64,000 bases of DNA from Marivita sp051859345 (GCF_051859345.1 NZ_JBHYFV010000005.1:1-64000), one strand, 5' to 3'. Counted from the stretch's first letter, positions 27,321 to 36,341 are shown. Numbers and translations: made by a program. Notes: a model not told the origin generated them from the letters alone.

Positions 27321-28034
27321 TTATTTTATCAATGTTTCAAGGGCCGATTTCGAGCGTTCGTGGTCCATATCGAGTAGCTTTTGCCCCATCTCGTAGGCGC
27401 GCTGAACCTCGATCATCCGGGTAAGCTGGGAAATTGCATCGACGTTTGAGCCCTCAAGATGACCTTGAAGTACCAACCCATCGGCAGAGGGGGCCAAGGC
27501 CGCATCGGTTTTGAACAGCACGCCGGATTCGCGTTCAAGATCTGCTCCGGTTTCCGGCTCAACGACGCCAATCTGCCCCAAGAGTCGTTCACCAAGGCTG
27601 ACTGTTCCATCCGAAGCGACCTGTACTTCCGCTTCACCTTGCGGGACATTGATCGGCGCTCCACCGATATCAAGCAGCCGATGTCCGTCGGACGAGACGA
27701 TGTCGCCAAGGGAATCCACATTGAACGCCCCTGCGCGCGTGAGCCGTATGCCGTTCGGCGTGTCCACTTGGAAATACCCGGCGCCTTCGATGGCAAGGTC
27801 GAGCGCGTTGCCGGTTTGTGTGAGGATGCCCTGTGCGGCCGACGTTTTCTTCACGCGCGCGGCTGCCATGGACAGACTGTCTCCGCCATCGACAGCCTGA
27901 ACATATTCCGAGAACACCAACCCCTGTTGACGAAAACCCGTTGTCGCCGCGTTGGCAATGTTATGCGCGATGATCTCCATCTCGCGCATCAGCCCGGATT
28001 GGCGTGTCAGCGTGACGTATCCAGTGCTTTCCAT
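27321..28034 (-). CDS. flgF: flagellar proximal rod protein FlgF
   Basis: Rod subunit of 237 residues with the N-terminal EMEIIAHNIANAATTGFRQQ and the C-terminal MIEVQRAYEMGQKLLDMDHE, both shared by flagellar rod proteins. It is placed upstream of flgG, as usual for FlgF, and its length is close to the family's. It starts immediately after fliQ. Confidence 0.93.
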   Translation of the reverse strand: MESTGYVTLTRQSGLMREMEIIAHNIANAATTGFRQQGLVFSEYVQAVDGGDSLSMAAARVKKTSAAQGILTQTGNALDLAIEGAGYFQVDTPNGIRLTRAGAFNVDSLGDIVSSDGHRLLDIGGAPINVPQGEAEVQVASDGTVSLGERLLGQIGVVEPETGADLERESGVLFKTDAALAPSADGLVLQGHLEGSNVDAISQLTRMIEVQRAYEMGQKLLDMDHERSKSALETLIK

Positions 28035-28035
28035 T

Positions 28036-28305
28036 TCAACCTCCTGCGATGGATGGAACGATGATCGTTTGAAAAAAATCTACCAGGCTTTGCGTCATGA
28101 AGTTCATCGAGGCCCAGAAGACAGCAAGCATCGCGACCAGTTTGGGAACGAATGTCAGCGTCATTTCCTGGATCGATGTCAGCGCTTGAAACAGACCGAT
28201 CGAGACCCCGGTTACAAGCGCCACGAGAAGCACAGGTGCCGAGATCACGACGGCAATCCGCAACGCTTCGCGCAAGACATCAAAGATGTAGCCTTCGGTC
28301 AGCAC
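28036..28305 (-). CDS. fliQ: flagellar export protein FliQ
   Basis: Small export-gate subunit of 89 residues with two membrane helices (about residues 16-40 and 55-75). The segment ALTSIQEMTLTFVPKLVAML is highly characteristic. FliQ within the rod-gene operon, apart from flhA/fliR/flhB, is a Rhodobacterales arrangement. Only one base separates it from flgF. Confidence 0.95.
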   Translation of the reverse strand: MLTEGYIFDVLREALRIAVVISAPVLLVALVTGVSIGLFQALTSIQEMTLTFVPKLVAMLAVFWASMNFMTQSLVDFFQTIIVPSIAGG

Positions 28306-28310
28306 GGGTG

Positions 28311-28598
28311 TCAGACTGGCATGCGCAGGATTTCCTGATAAGCCTCGACCACGCGATTGCGCACTGTCACAGCTGTCTCGACGGCCAGTTGCGACTGTGA
28401 CAGGGCTTCGACCAATGCATGTGGATCGGCATCCCCGTACATCGACCCCATTGCGGTGGATTCGGTTGTAGCGAGCGTCTGAGCGAAATCTTCTGTAATT
28501 TTCGCAAAACTCTGTGCGATGGCCGCTCTTGGATCAGGGTCTGTTGCCGGTTTCAGGGCAGCATATTGTTGAGAAGCGAAAAGTGTTTTGACGTCCAT
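28311..28598 (-). CDS. fliE: flagellar hook-basal body protein FliE
   Basis: MS-ring/rod junction protein of 95 residues. The C-terminal half, with DPHALVEALSQSQLAVETAV and VRNRVVEAYQEILRMPV, is the family signature. It is between flgC and fliQ in the operon with small gaps (5 and 24 bases). Confidence 0.93.
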   Translation of the reverse strand: MDVKTLFASQQYAALKPATDPDPRAAIAQSFAKITEDFAQTLATTESTAMGSMYGDADPHALVEALSQSQLAVETAVTVRNRVVEAYQEILRMPV

Positions 28599-28622
28599 TG
28601 GGTATCTCCATTCTGGAAAGGG

Positions 28623-29012
28623 TTATTTGCGCAGCAGGTCCATGAGGCCTGATGACATTTGACGCGCTTGATCGAACATCTTGAGGTTCGCCTCATAGCT
28701 ACGCTGCGCTTCGCGCGCGTCGGCGATTTCGAGGATCAGATCGACATTCGACCCGATGTAATGACCGGTGCCGTCTGCCATGGGATGGCCGGGGTCGTAG
28801 ATCCGTTCACCCACTCTCTGGTCGAGAGAGACTTTGTCGAGAGCAACTTTCGAGATGCCCGAGCTCTCGACTTCCGAAGAAAACGCTACGGTCTTGCGGC
28901 GGTAGCCTGGAGTGTCCGTGTTCGCCACATTTTCGGCGACGATCCGAAGTCGGTGTGCCTGCGCTTTGAGGCCGCTGGCGGATACGCCCAGTGCGTTGGA
29001 GAAAGCTGACAT
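28623..29012 (-). CDS. flgC: flagellar proximal rod protein FlgC
   Basis: Proximal rod subunit, 129 residues. The N-terminal motif LRIVAENVANTDTPGYRRK and the C-terminal AREAQRSYEANLKMFDQARQM are conserved in FlgC. The start chosen is ATG 29012 (MSAFSNALGVS); a longer frame upstream runs into flgB. It is 10 bases from flgB. Confidence 0.95.
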   Translation of the reverse strand: MSAFSNALGVSASGLKAQAHRLRIVAENVANTDTPGYRRKTVAFSSEVESSGISKVALDKVSLDQRVGERIYDPGHPMADGTGHYIGSNVDLILEIADAREAQRSYEANLKMFDQARQMSSGLMDLLRK

Positions 29013-29022
29013 TCTGCCGCTC

Positions 29023-29406
29023 CTATTGTTTGCTGAGTGCGCTGCGCAGCATGCCAAGTGACGCGCGATAAACGGCCAAAGCGCGATCATGCTGTCGTTT
29101 GGCATCGACCGAACTCAAAATCTCGTTTTCGAGTACGACGCTGTTTCCATTGGGTTCGCTGTTTGCGGCAGAGATCACTTTGGCGCTGTCAACATCGCTG
29201 AACGGGGCGAGATGCGCCGGACGAGTGGCGCGCAGTGCGAATCCGTCTGATTCTGGCGGGACCAATTCGGCAAAGGGTTTGACGGATTGCGTACGATATC
29301 CCGGCGTGTCAGCGTTGGCGACATTCTGGGATGTCAGCGCTTGTTTGAGCCCAGCATGGCGGGCCATCGACATCGCGGTTTTGAACAAGTCCAAATTCTG
29401 GAACAT
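29023..29406 (-). CDS. flgB: flagellar proximal rod protein FlgB
   Basis: First gene of the minus-strand rod operon; proximal rod subunit of 127 residues. KQALTSQNVANADTPGYRTQ near residue 20 is the rod-family signature, and the C-terminus is helical. It is divergent from fliI across a 74-base spacer that must hold promoters for both directions. Confidence 0.95.
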   Translation of the reverse strand: MFQNLDLFKTAMSMARHAGLKQALTSQNVANADTPGYRTQSVKPFAELVPPESDGFALRATRPAHLAPFSDVDSAKVISAANSEPNGNSVVLENEILSSVDAKRQHDRALAVYRASLGMLRSALSKQ

Positions 29407-29480
29407 GGCAGGGCTTCTCCCTCGTTTGGTTCAACGAAGGCTTAACCCTGATTCCTTTAGAAAGGGTTTTCAGAGCTTGA

Positions 29481-30827
29481 ATGGAGCGAACGATGCAGAA
29501 TGCTGCGCTGATAGATTTGAGAACCAGGGTCGCGGCTATCGCGCCGACGCGACCTGTGGGACGCGTGATCTCGGCCGATGGTCACACACTCAGGATTTCG
29601 GGGCTAGAGGATAATGTGAAACTTGGTGATCGGCTTCGCCTTGTTCGGCGCGACGGGTCGTTCCTGATGGGGGACGTCCTGCGTCTGGGTCATGACGGCG
29701 TCACCATGTTGCCCGACGATCCTCCAGTTCAGGTTTCACTTGCGGATCGCGTTTTGTCGCACGGGCCAGCGCGAATTTCGCCCTCTGCGGACTGGATTGG
29801 CCGGGTGATCGACCCCTACGGCGTGGCATTGGATGGTCAGCCGATGCGCACTGGAAAGCAGTCTTTTGACATCGAGAATGATCCCCCGGCGGCCGTCTCG
29901 CGCAAGCCAATGGGTCCTCGGCTTGAGACCGGGTTTCATCTTTTCAACACCATGCTTCCGATAGTTCGGGGACAGCGCGTCGGTATTTTCGCCGGATCTG
30001 GTGTCGGGAAATCCCGGCTATTGGCCGATCTGGTCAAGGCGATGGAGGCTGACGTGATCGTCGTTGCTTTGGTTGGGGAGCGTGGGCGCGAAATCAACGA
30101 TTTTACACATAAAGTTCTGGGTGAAGCTGGCATGAAGCGTACCGTGGTTGTGGCCGCAAGCGCAGAGGCGGCACCAACTGCGCGGATGCGCTGCCCCATG
30201 ACAGCGATGCGCGTTGCAGAATTCTTTCGCGACCGGGGGCAGCATGTGCTTTTGTTCGTAGATTCGATTACCCGTTTTGCCGAAGCCCAAAGAGAAGTGG
30301 CTGTTTCGGCCGGTGAATTTCCAAGTCTGCGTGGGTTTCCCCCATCGACTCCTTCAAAGATAACAAGGCTTGCAGAACGCGCTGGGCCCGGACCGGACGG
30401 ACGTGGCGATATTACCGCAGTATTCAGTGTGCTGGTTGCCGCATCCGATATGAACGAACCCGTAGCAGACATGTTGCGAGGCGTTCTTGACGGTCACATC
30501 GTTCTGGATCGAAAACTTGCAGATCAGGGGTTTTTTCCCGCTGTTGATGTGCTGCAATCAGTCTCGCGGTCATTGCCGGATGCCGCAAGTGCCGTAGAGA
30601 ATGATCTGATTTCAAAAGCGCGAAGCCTAGTCTCGGCTTACGAAGACTCCGCAGCGCTTGTTCAGGCGGGTTTGTATTCAGAAGGAACTGATGCCGATCT
30701 CGATCAGGCAATCGCGTTCAGAAAGGTCTTTGCAGACTTTCGTGTCAGTCGCACAGTGGATGGTGTTGGCGCAAGTTTCGAAAAGTTACGGTTGTGTCTG
30801 CGACGCAGCGGCGCGTTGAAGGACTGA
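29481..30827 (+). CDS. fliI: flagellum-specific ATPase FliI
   Basis: F1-ATPase-like enzyme that energises flagellar protein export, 448 residues. Walker A is GSGVGKS near residue 173, the FAGSGVGKSRLLADL context being typical, and Walker B is HVLLFVDSITRFAEAQRE. RGFPPSTPSKITRLAERAG is the conserved segment seen in FliI/YscN proteins. ATG 29481 is used; a second ATG lies four codons downstream. The gene stands alone on the plus strand between two minus-strand operons. Confidence 0.97.
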   Translation: MERTMQNAALIDLRTRVAAIAPTRPVGRVISADGHTLRISGLEDNVKLGDRLRLVRRDGSFLMGDVLRLGHDGVTMLPDDPPVQVSLADRVLSHGPARISPSADWIGRVIDPYGVALDGQPMRTGKQSFDIENDPPAAVSRKPMGPRLETGFHLFNTMLPIVRGQRVGIFAGSGVGKSRLLADLVKAMEADVIVVALVGERGREINDFTHKVLGEAGMKRTVVVAASAEAAPTARMRCPMTAMRVAEFFRDRGQHVLLFVDSITRFAEAQREVAVSAGEFPSLRGFPPSTPSKITRLAERAGPGPDGRGDITAVFSVLVAASDMNEPVADMLRGVLDGHIVLDRKLADQGFFPAVDVLQSVSRSLPDAASAVENDLISKARSLVSAYEDSAALVQAGLYSEGTDADLDQAIAFRKVFADFRVSRTVDGVGASFEKLRLCLRRSGALKD

Positions 30828-30872
30828 CCAGTTGTAGGAGCGGGGTTTGTCCAAGAAACAATGATGCGCCGC

Positions 30873-31676
30873 TTAACGACGCACTGGTATTGCGCTTAAT
30901 AAGACAAGTGCTGTCTGGAGCGAGCTGCTCTGACCAATTGACTCTGCCTGACGCATGACAAGAAAGCGACGCGTGATTTGATCTGCATTCTCTTTGCCAC
31001 TGAGCTCAGAGATGATGCTTGTGCCAAATACCTGGGATGCTTTGTCCATCATACGTTGATGTTGTTCGTCAATATCAAGCTGCGCAAACTCGCTTGGAAG
31101 ACCAAGGGCGGTCTGCATCACTTCGCGCAATGGGGGCGTGGCAAGAACCTGATACCAAGCCGTGTTATTAGACCCAGACGCCTGTGCGACCTCTTCCAGA
31201 GATCGCTTGAACCCCAGTGCAAGGCGCATATCGGCGTTGGATTTCCCGATTTCAATCTCAAATGATTGCGCCAGGTAAGCTTCAACAGTTTTTTCTACGA
31301 GACCAATTGCGTCTTTGTGTGCTGGAGGAGACCTTGAAAAGTCAAAATCCCTTGCCAGTGATCGATATCGACGATCGGAAAGCCTGTTGGCAAGTGCAGA
31401 CTGATCCGCCACCCCTTCGGCCATTACGGTCTTGATGAAGTGTCTGTTCTCAATGTCGTCCGACAAGCCGTACGCGCCAAGGACCACACGCAGTATTCGC
31501 CTGTCTGAGACAATGTCGGTTGGCGTGTTCAGTGCTGCAAACACGTCTTTAAAATACCGTGTGTCAGACTGCGTGACACTTTTGGAATTGAATGCAGCCT
31601 TCTGCGAACTGAGCGTTGAATTGAGCAGCGACCATGCAGCCAGGCCGGTGCCCAGAACGAAAGGTTGGAACGTCAT
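30873..31676 (-). CDS. DUF1217 flagellar-region protein
   Basis: A 267-residue protein of the DUF1217 family, which is regularly found in alphaproteobacterial flagellar clusters. It contains SDTRYFKDVFAALNTPTDIVSDRRIL near residue 36 and a repeated ALGLP/ALGF helical pattern. The N-terminus has a weakly hydrophobic segment. It is the last gene of fliC-flaF-flbT-DUF1217, overlapping flbT by four bases. The molecular role is not known to me. Confidence 0.82.
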   Translation of the reverse strand: MTFQPFVLGTGLAAWSLLNSTLSSQKAAFNSKSVTQSDTRYFKDVFAALNTPTDIVSDRRILRVVLGAYGLSDDIENRHFIKTVMAEGVADQSALANRLSDRRYRSLARDFDFSRSPPAHKDAIGLVEKTVEAYLAQSFEIEIGKSNADMRLALGFKRSLEEVAQASGSNNTAWYQVLATPPLREVMQTALGLPSEFAQLDIDEQHQRMMDKASQVFGTSIISELSGKENADQITRRFLVMRQAESIGQSSSLQTALVLLSAIPVRR

Positions 31677-32077
31677 TGCCGATGCGCCGAAAGAAGATGC
31701 GCTTCCAACGGAAGCAATTGTCGTAAGAGCTTAAGGCAAGTATAGGCATTGTAATCCTCTACGGCTTCGGTTGCGCGTGCCAATATCCCTGAACTTTTTT
31801 CATCTCGAAGAATGTCTGCGAGTGCGTGAAGTTGTCCTTCCAGCCGCTTGCGTATCGTTGGGGAATCGACTTCTCCACTCAGCAATAATTGGGCCAGATA
31901 GCAGGCACGGCGGACAGGGGTATTTGCGTCATTCGGATGAATTGCGTCTTTCAGGCGCAAGATATTTGCACGCGATGTCAAGACTGTAATCCGGGACCGG
32001 CGATCCCCGTTTTCGATAACGGCCCCATTTATCAAAACACGCTCTTTTGGACCAAGCTTCAGAACCAGACCACTCAT
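31673..32077 (-). CDS. flbT: flagellin synthesis regulator FlbT
   Basis: Post-transcriptional regulator of flagellin: in Caulobacter FlbT binds the 5' leader of flagellin mRNA and promotes its decay until hooks are complete. 134 residues; LVLKLGPKERVLINGAVIENG at the N-terminus and YYALKTLR-like NAYTCLKLLRQLLPLE at the C-terminus match the family. It overlaps both flaF and the DUF1217 gene by four bases. Confidence 0.93.
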   Translation of the reverse strand: MSGLVLKLGPKERVLINGAVIENGDRRSRITVLTSRANILRLKDAIHPNDANTPVRRACYLAQLLLSGEVDSPTIRKRLEGQLHALADILRDEKSSGILARATEAVEDYNAYTCLKLLRQLLPLEAHLLSAHRQ

Positions 32078-32448
32078 GTTTCATGCCTCTTGTTTCCAAG
32101 GCCTCTGAGAATTGTAAGATTGATATCAAGAAGTGGAGAAATGCCTAAGTCGTTCTGCAAGACTTTGCTCGAGTACTCTTGAACAAATTCACCAAGGAAG
32201 AATATTCTCGCTCTTAGGTCCGGCGGCAAAGCGTTTTCCGAACTGGCAACATCTGAAGCCAATGTGATCCAGAGTTTTCGATTGGTGTGTACTGCGGTTG
32301 CAAAGCTGGCGTAGTCCTCTTTTCTGTTTTGATTTGCCACCTTCAAGCGGCGTGTTGTTTCGAAAATGATCTCGATCTCTGTATCTTTAGTGGATTTGAC
32401 CGAAGATGATGATGCGTAGTCTTGGTACGCGTGAGTGTGTGCATTCAC
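32074..32448 (-). CDS. flaF: flagellin synthesis regulator FlaF
   Basis: Partner of FlbT needed for flagellin production and secretion; 124 residues, helical and soluble. The segment HTNRKLWITLASDVASSENALP and the DINLTILRGL C-terminal block are family typical. It is translated with flbT (ATGA overlap) and lies 68 bases behind fliC, beyond a strong hairpin that probably lowers its transcription relative to flagellin. Confidence 0.93.
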   Translation of the reverse strand: MNAHTHAYQDYASSSSVKSTKDTEIEIIFETTRRLKVANQNRKEDYASFATAVHTNRKLWITLASDVASSENALPPDLRARIFFLGEFVQEYSSKVLQNDLGISPLLDINLTILRGLGNKRHET

Positions 32449-32487
32449 AGTTGGGACCTATGCTTAATCAATGTCACGAAGGTGAAC

Positions 32488-32507
32488 CGGGCCGCCGAAG
32501 CGGCCCG
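32488..32507 (-). terminator. hairpin after fliC with UUCG tetraloop
   Basis: On the minus strand CGGGCCGC and GCGGCCCG form a perfect eight-base stem closed by TTCG, giving an RNA C(UUCG)G tetraloop, one of the most stable known. There is no T-run, so it may protect the flagellin mRNA end or attenuate read-through into flaF rather than terminate fully. Confidence 0.7.
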
Positions 32508-32516
32508 AAATCATGA

Positions 32517-33788
32517 TTATCGGAACAATGAGAGCAGCGATTGCGGGGCCTGATTTGCAATCGAAAGAGCCTGAACGCCAAGCTGTTGTTGAACCTGGAG
32601 GGCCTGCAGGCGCGCAGACGCCTCTTCCATGTCTGCATCAACAAGAGTTCCGATTCCGGATTTCAGGGAGTCGGTCAAGCTCGAGATAAAGTTGGCCTGA
32701 GTTTCAATGCGCCCCTGCGCGGAACCAAAGGACGACGCCGAATCGATCGCATTCTGGATCATGAATTCCACGGCAACGAGGGCGGCGTCTGCACCGCTAT
32801 CGCTTGTCACATCAATGTCGTTGAGTTTTTCCAAACCTCCGCCAATTGTCACCTCGGTGGGCGACGTCAGCGTATCGATCCGCGCTGCAATGGTGTCGGT
32901 CGCATCCGTCACCGTCGAACTGATATTCAAAGTGCCACCTGATGCCGTAACATTGATGACATCCGTATCAAGGCCCTCTTCTGCTGCGTAAATTGCAAAG
33001 GCTTGAGCAAGACCTTTGGCAATATCGCCGGCGGTGTCTCCATCACGAGCGATATACATTATTTTCTGCGCGTCGGCAGCTGTGGTGCCAGTCGTATAGT
33101 CTGCGGCGGTGAATGCGCTGTTGTCCGCATCTGTTCCGGCAATTCCCAGGCTAAAAATCTGACCCGCACCCGTGGGTGTTGTCACGGTCAACGTTCCGGT
33201 TTGGGTCGCGTTCAGTGTTGTTGCGGCAGTCAAGTTGGCAACTGTCCCCCCAGTTACAGAACTGGCGGCCGTCCCGAGATCCTTTTTGCCAACCGATATG
33301 TCGCTTGCGGAAACACCACTGGATGATCGGTCAAGCGATGCAAGGACGTTTACCGTCCCGGTTCCAGCATCCGTCTCGCGGTTGGAAAGCAAGTTTAGAC
33401 CATTGAATTGAGCGGCGCCGACGACAGCATTGATCTGATCCCGAAGAGCAACAATATCGGTTTGAATCTTGGCCCGATCAACGTTTTGTTCCTGCGAGGC
33501 GACGATCTTGCCTTTCATTTCTGTCAAGAGATCAGTCACCGTTTCGGCTCCATTGCGAGCGACCGCCACGGTTGATTCACCCAGGTTCAAACTGTCAGAG
33601 ATGCCTTGGAAACCCTTTACATCCGACTCCATCACTTTGGAGATTGCCCAGACAGCAGCGTTGTCGCGTGCATTGCCGACGGATTTACCTGTCGAGATTG
33701 CGTTTTGAGTGTCTGTCAGACGGGAATTGATCGATTTCAGCGTTTGAAGGGCAACCATCGCCCCATTGTTTGTCAGAATACTAGACAT
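32517..33788 (-). CDS. fliC: flagellin
   Basis: Filament subunit of 423 residues. The conserved N-terminal D0/D1 region (MSSILTNNGAMVALQTLKSI to about residue 140) and C-terminal D1/D0 region (ISSLTDSLKSGIGTLVDADM to LLSLFR) flank a variable threonine- and alanine-rich centre. The start is ATG 33788, preceded by AAAGGAAAG on the coding strand; an in-frame extension of 25 codons upstream lacks flagellin features. It heads fliC-flaF-flbT-DUF1217. Confidence 0.96.
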   Translation of the reverse strand: MSSILTNNGAMVALQTLKSINSRLTDTQNAISTGKSVGNARDNAAVWAISKVMESDVKGFQGISDSLNLGESTVAVARNGAETVTDLLTEMKGKIVASQEQNVDRAKIQTDIVALRDQINAVVGAAQFNGLNLLSNRETDAGTGTVNVLASLDRSSSGVSASDISVGKKDLGTAASSVTGGTVANLTAATTLNATQTGTLTVTTPTGAGQIFSLGIAGTDADNSAFTAADYTTGTTAADAQKIMYIARDGDTAGDIAKGLAQAFAIYAAEEGLDTDVINVTASGGTLNISSTVTDATDTIAARIDTLTSPTEVTIGGGLEKLNDIDVTSDSGADAALVAVEFMIQNAIDSASSFGSAQGRIETQANFISSLTDSLKSGIGTLVDADMEEASARLQALQVQQQLGVQALSIANQAPQSLLSLFR

Positions 33789-34068
33789 TTCTTTCCTTTC
33801 AATTGTGCTTTGCACATTTTGTTCCAAGTCCTCAACTACGTTGGGAGTGGAAATGAAGGTCATTCTGACACGTACTGAGAAAACTCTCGCGCCACAGGGA
33901 GGTGTGCCAGCGTAGGATCACGGAACAGAATGAAAGAAATCTAAACTTCGTATGCCAAATTGAGAGAAATTCAATAAATTTTTTTAGAGAACGAAATCTA
34001 CTGGGAAGATAAAATTTTAACTCCTTCACCACATACTGCAAACAAGACGATCAGGAGGATTGAGAGTG
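33789..34068. other. divergent fliC / fliK-like promoter region
   Basis: An AT-rich spacer of 280 bases, notably TAAATTTTTTTAGAG near 33975, between two divergent flagellar genes. It must hold the flagellin promoter and leader, the latter the expected target of FlbT, and the promoter of the FliK-like gene. I could not assign a convincing sigma-28 or sigma-54 element by eye. Confidence 0.45.
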
Positions 34069-35568
34069 ATGTTGATTTCCAATCAAAACGCTATCCCGGC
34101 AACTATCACAGCGTCGCTTAACCAAAGTTTGCATACACTACCCTCCGGGCATAAATTTGATGTTCTTCTTCAACAATATTCGGAAGCTCCCAAAGACGCA
34201 GTGACACAAGTTGGGAGCGAAATGGTTGATGGCGAATATCGAAGAATCGATTTTCTTTTACTACAGAATGGCGTTCCGCCTGAATTTCACGCGATATCTT
34301 CAGCTTCTCCGATCTTCTTGGTCGGCAATTCAAATGGTAAAGAAATAGAAACGAGTCGAGTGGCGCGGGCGGATCCTAAGTACTTCCTCGCTAACGATGA
34401 CAAGGGGGCCAAAGAACATAAAGCTGAGATCCCAACATTAAAAGGCAAAGTTGAGTTATTCCCGGATAATTCAGTTTTTTACAATGGAAGCATTGAAGAT
34501 TTTACTTTTCACTGGACGCCGGTTTCTGCGAAAGGTGGATTAATTGACACGATTCTGAAGGAAAATGTCAATCAAGATGCGAAAATTCATATTTCCAATC
34601 ATACTCAATCATCAAGGCCCAGCGTGAACTCTGCCTCTGAGGAACTCTTGGAGCAGACGGCGACAAATATAACGTTTAACGCTCGTCCGGAATCTATTTC
34701 CCTACCCTCGCACGCCAAGACATCAAGTGTGGCACCTTATGGCCATCGAAAACAGATAGAAAACGTACTAACAAGCATAACTTCGGGTCAATTAAAGCAA
34801 GAGCGAGAGTTTCAGAATAATGATTTTAATATGGGCGGCAAAAATTTTGGTGAAATATTGTTAACTAAACCAAGAGACGTTGCCATTTCAAATTCATCTT
34901 TCCCTCACAAAGACAACAACGTCACCAATGAAGAAGCGAGGCCATCTGCACCCTATTCAAAGGAGAGAAATGAAGCTGCAAGCAATGAGCAAACGTCAGC
35001 TGCAAAAAAGAAAACTCCCGTCTTTCAGGTGACTACGGAGAAAACGACTCAAGCCGAGTTGTATGAAAGTCGAGACTCTTTAAAAGACAGAAACTTAGTA
35101 AATGAGATGAGGGTGAAATCAGCCTTGCTTGACGACTTTCCTAATCGCAATCATGTAAGTGTCAACGATGTAACGATCCAGAATAAACACACAACGCTGA
35201 CAACAAACCTTCATTCAAGATTCTCTATGTTTAATTCGCTTCCGCCATCGGAGATTTTAAGCCTTGAAAGAGTGATGGATATTTCGATAAGGACCAGTCT
35301 TGATACGACCGGTATCAGTTTTAGCTCTGGAAGTAACGATGCACTGGAATTATTGTCGCGGTATCAAGCTGATTTAAGAGATGCCCTTAGAAAAAGTGGT
35401 TTAGAAAGTTTCGACCTATCCTTCATCTCAAGCGAGGACACCGGTAATGAAAGTACCCAGCGTGGGAGAGGAGAAGACGAAATTAGAGTGATTTTGCAAG
35501 AGGTTAACCACCCACCTGAAGATTTCCCAGCTGCGGTTGAGGAAGTTGGATTAGATCGCAGAGTATAG
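34069..35568 (+). CDS. FliK-like flagellar hook-length control protein
   Basis: A 499-residue protein with a long hydrophilic, low-complexity N-terminal part and a smaller C-terminal domain (about residues 400-475, ISIRTSLDTTGISFS then RYQADLRDALRKSGLESFDL) that resembles the Flg_hook domain of FliK. It lies just upstream of flgD, where FliK is usual. AGGAGG at 34053-34058 favours GTG 34066 or ATG 34069 as start over the TTG at 34060. The gene is clearly richer in A/T, with AAA, TTA, AAT and AGA codons, than its neighbours. Identification as FliK is by position and domain, not close similarity. Confidence 0.7.
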   Translation: MLISNQNAIPATITASLNQSLHTLPSGHKFDVLLQQYSEAPKDAVTQVGSEMVDGEYRRIDFLLLQNGVPPEFHAISSASPIFLVGNSNGKEIETSRVARADPKYFLANDDKGAKEHKAEIPTLKGKVELFPDNSVFYNGSIEDFTFHWTPVSAKGGLIDTILKENVNQDAKIHISNHTQSSRPSVNSASEELLEQTATNITFNARPESISLPSHAKTSSVAPYGHRKQIENVLTSITSGQLKQEREFQNNDFNMGGKNFGEILLTKPRDVAISNSSFPHKDNNVTNEEARPSAPYSKERNEAASNEQTSAAKKKTPVFQVTTEKTTQAELYESRDSLKDRNLVNEMRVKSALLDDFPNRNHVSVNDVTIQNKHTTLTTNLHSRFSMFNSLPPSEILSLERVMDISIRTSLDTTGISFSSGSNDALELLSRYQADLRDALRKSGLESFDLSFISSEDTGNESTQRGRGEDEIRVILQEVNHPPEDFPAAVEEVGLDRRV

Positions 35569-35577
35569 GAGTGAGAC

Positions 35578-36219
35578 ATGGAAGTTTCTTCGTTCGACGC
35601 AGGTGCGAAAATTTTTGCGAGGGAAGCGGGAAATCCAGATTCAGATGATTTTGAGACCTTTCTTAGGATGTTGACCGCGCAGATTCAGAATCAAGATCCG
35701 CTGAGTCCAATGGAAGCGGATCAGTTTGCCAGCCAGTTGGCATCGTTCTCGATGGTGGAGCAGCAAACCTTAACCAACCAAAACCTCGACAGGATGATCC
35801 GTGCACTGTCAAATGGGGGACTGGCTGCTTACTCTGGGCTTGTTGGCCGGGTGGCTGCTCATGAAGGAGCTTTTGTGTATTCAGGGGCTCCAGTTGAGAT
35901 GGAAATCGGTATCCCCGGCGGAATTGTCGAGTATGCAAAGTTGGCGATCCTCGACGGACGCGGGGTAATGGTTGCAGAGTTGAATGTAGATGTCGGGCAA
36001 GAAAAGCTAACCTGGGAGGGAAGAGGTTTAGACGGACGGGTGTTGTCACCAGGGTCTTTTACTGCTGAAATGCGACAAGTCGAAGATGGGTCACCTCTCG
36101 AAATTCCGGTCTTCACGGCAGCTGTCGTTGAAGAAGTGCGGTTTGGCGACGGTGAAGCGGAATTGCTTCTGGCGGATGGAACTGTGCTTCCGGAGAGCCG
36201 CGTTTCAAAGATACGTTAA
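35578..36219 (+). CDS. flgD: flagellar hook capping protein FlgD
   Basis: Scaffold that caps the growing hook, 213 residues. The N-terminal block FLRMLTAQIQNQDPLSPMEADQF followed by QLASFSMVEQQTLTNQ is the FlgD signature. The C-terminal half is the Ig/tudor-like part. It starts nine bases after the FliK-like gene, forming a two-gene operon that ends at a large hairpin. Confidence 0.94.
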   Translation: MEVSSFDAGAKIFAREAGNPDSDDFETFLRMLTAQIQNQDPLSPMEADQFASQLASFSMVEQQTLTNQNLDRMIRALSNGGLAAYSGLVGRVAAHEGAFVYSGAPVEMEIGIPGGIVEYAKLAILDGRGVMVAELNVDVGQEKLTWEGRGLDGRVLSPGSFTAEMRQVEDGSPLEIPVFTAAVVEEVRFGDGEAELLLADGTVLPESRVSKIR

Positions 36220-36294
36220 ACTCATTGTTTAAAACAACCGACCTATTCTTGTTGCAATTGGAAATAGGGAATTGCGTCATTGAATTTCTCGTAG

Positions 36295-36341
36295 GCGAAC
36301 AACCGAAAAGTTGGCGAAAACGCCAAAGACGGATTGTTCGC
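36295..36341. terminator. nested inverted repeat between flgD and carB
   Basis: Outer arms GCGAACAA (36295-36302) and TTGTTCGC (36334-36341), extended by CCG/CGG, enclose an inner hairpin TTGGCG-AAAA-CGCCAA (36311-36326). The whole can fold as one long stem-loop of 47 bases. It sits between the convergent genes flgD and carB, so a bidirectional transcription barrier is likely, although no T-run is present. Confidence 0.55.

Noticed and set aside
33880..33935. Possible sigma-54 promoter (TGGCAC on the minus strand) upstream of fliC
   Set aside because: The -12 GC dinucleotide is not at the required ten-base spacing from GG.
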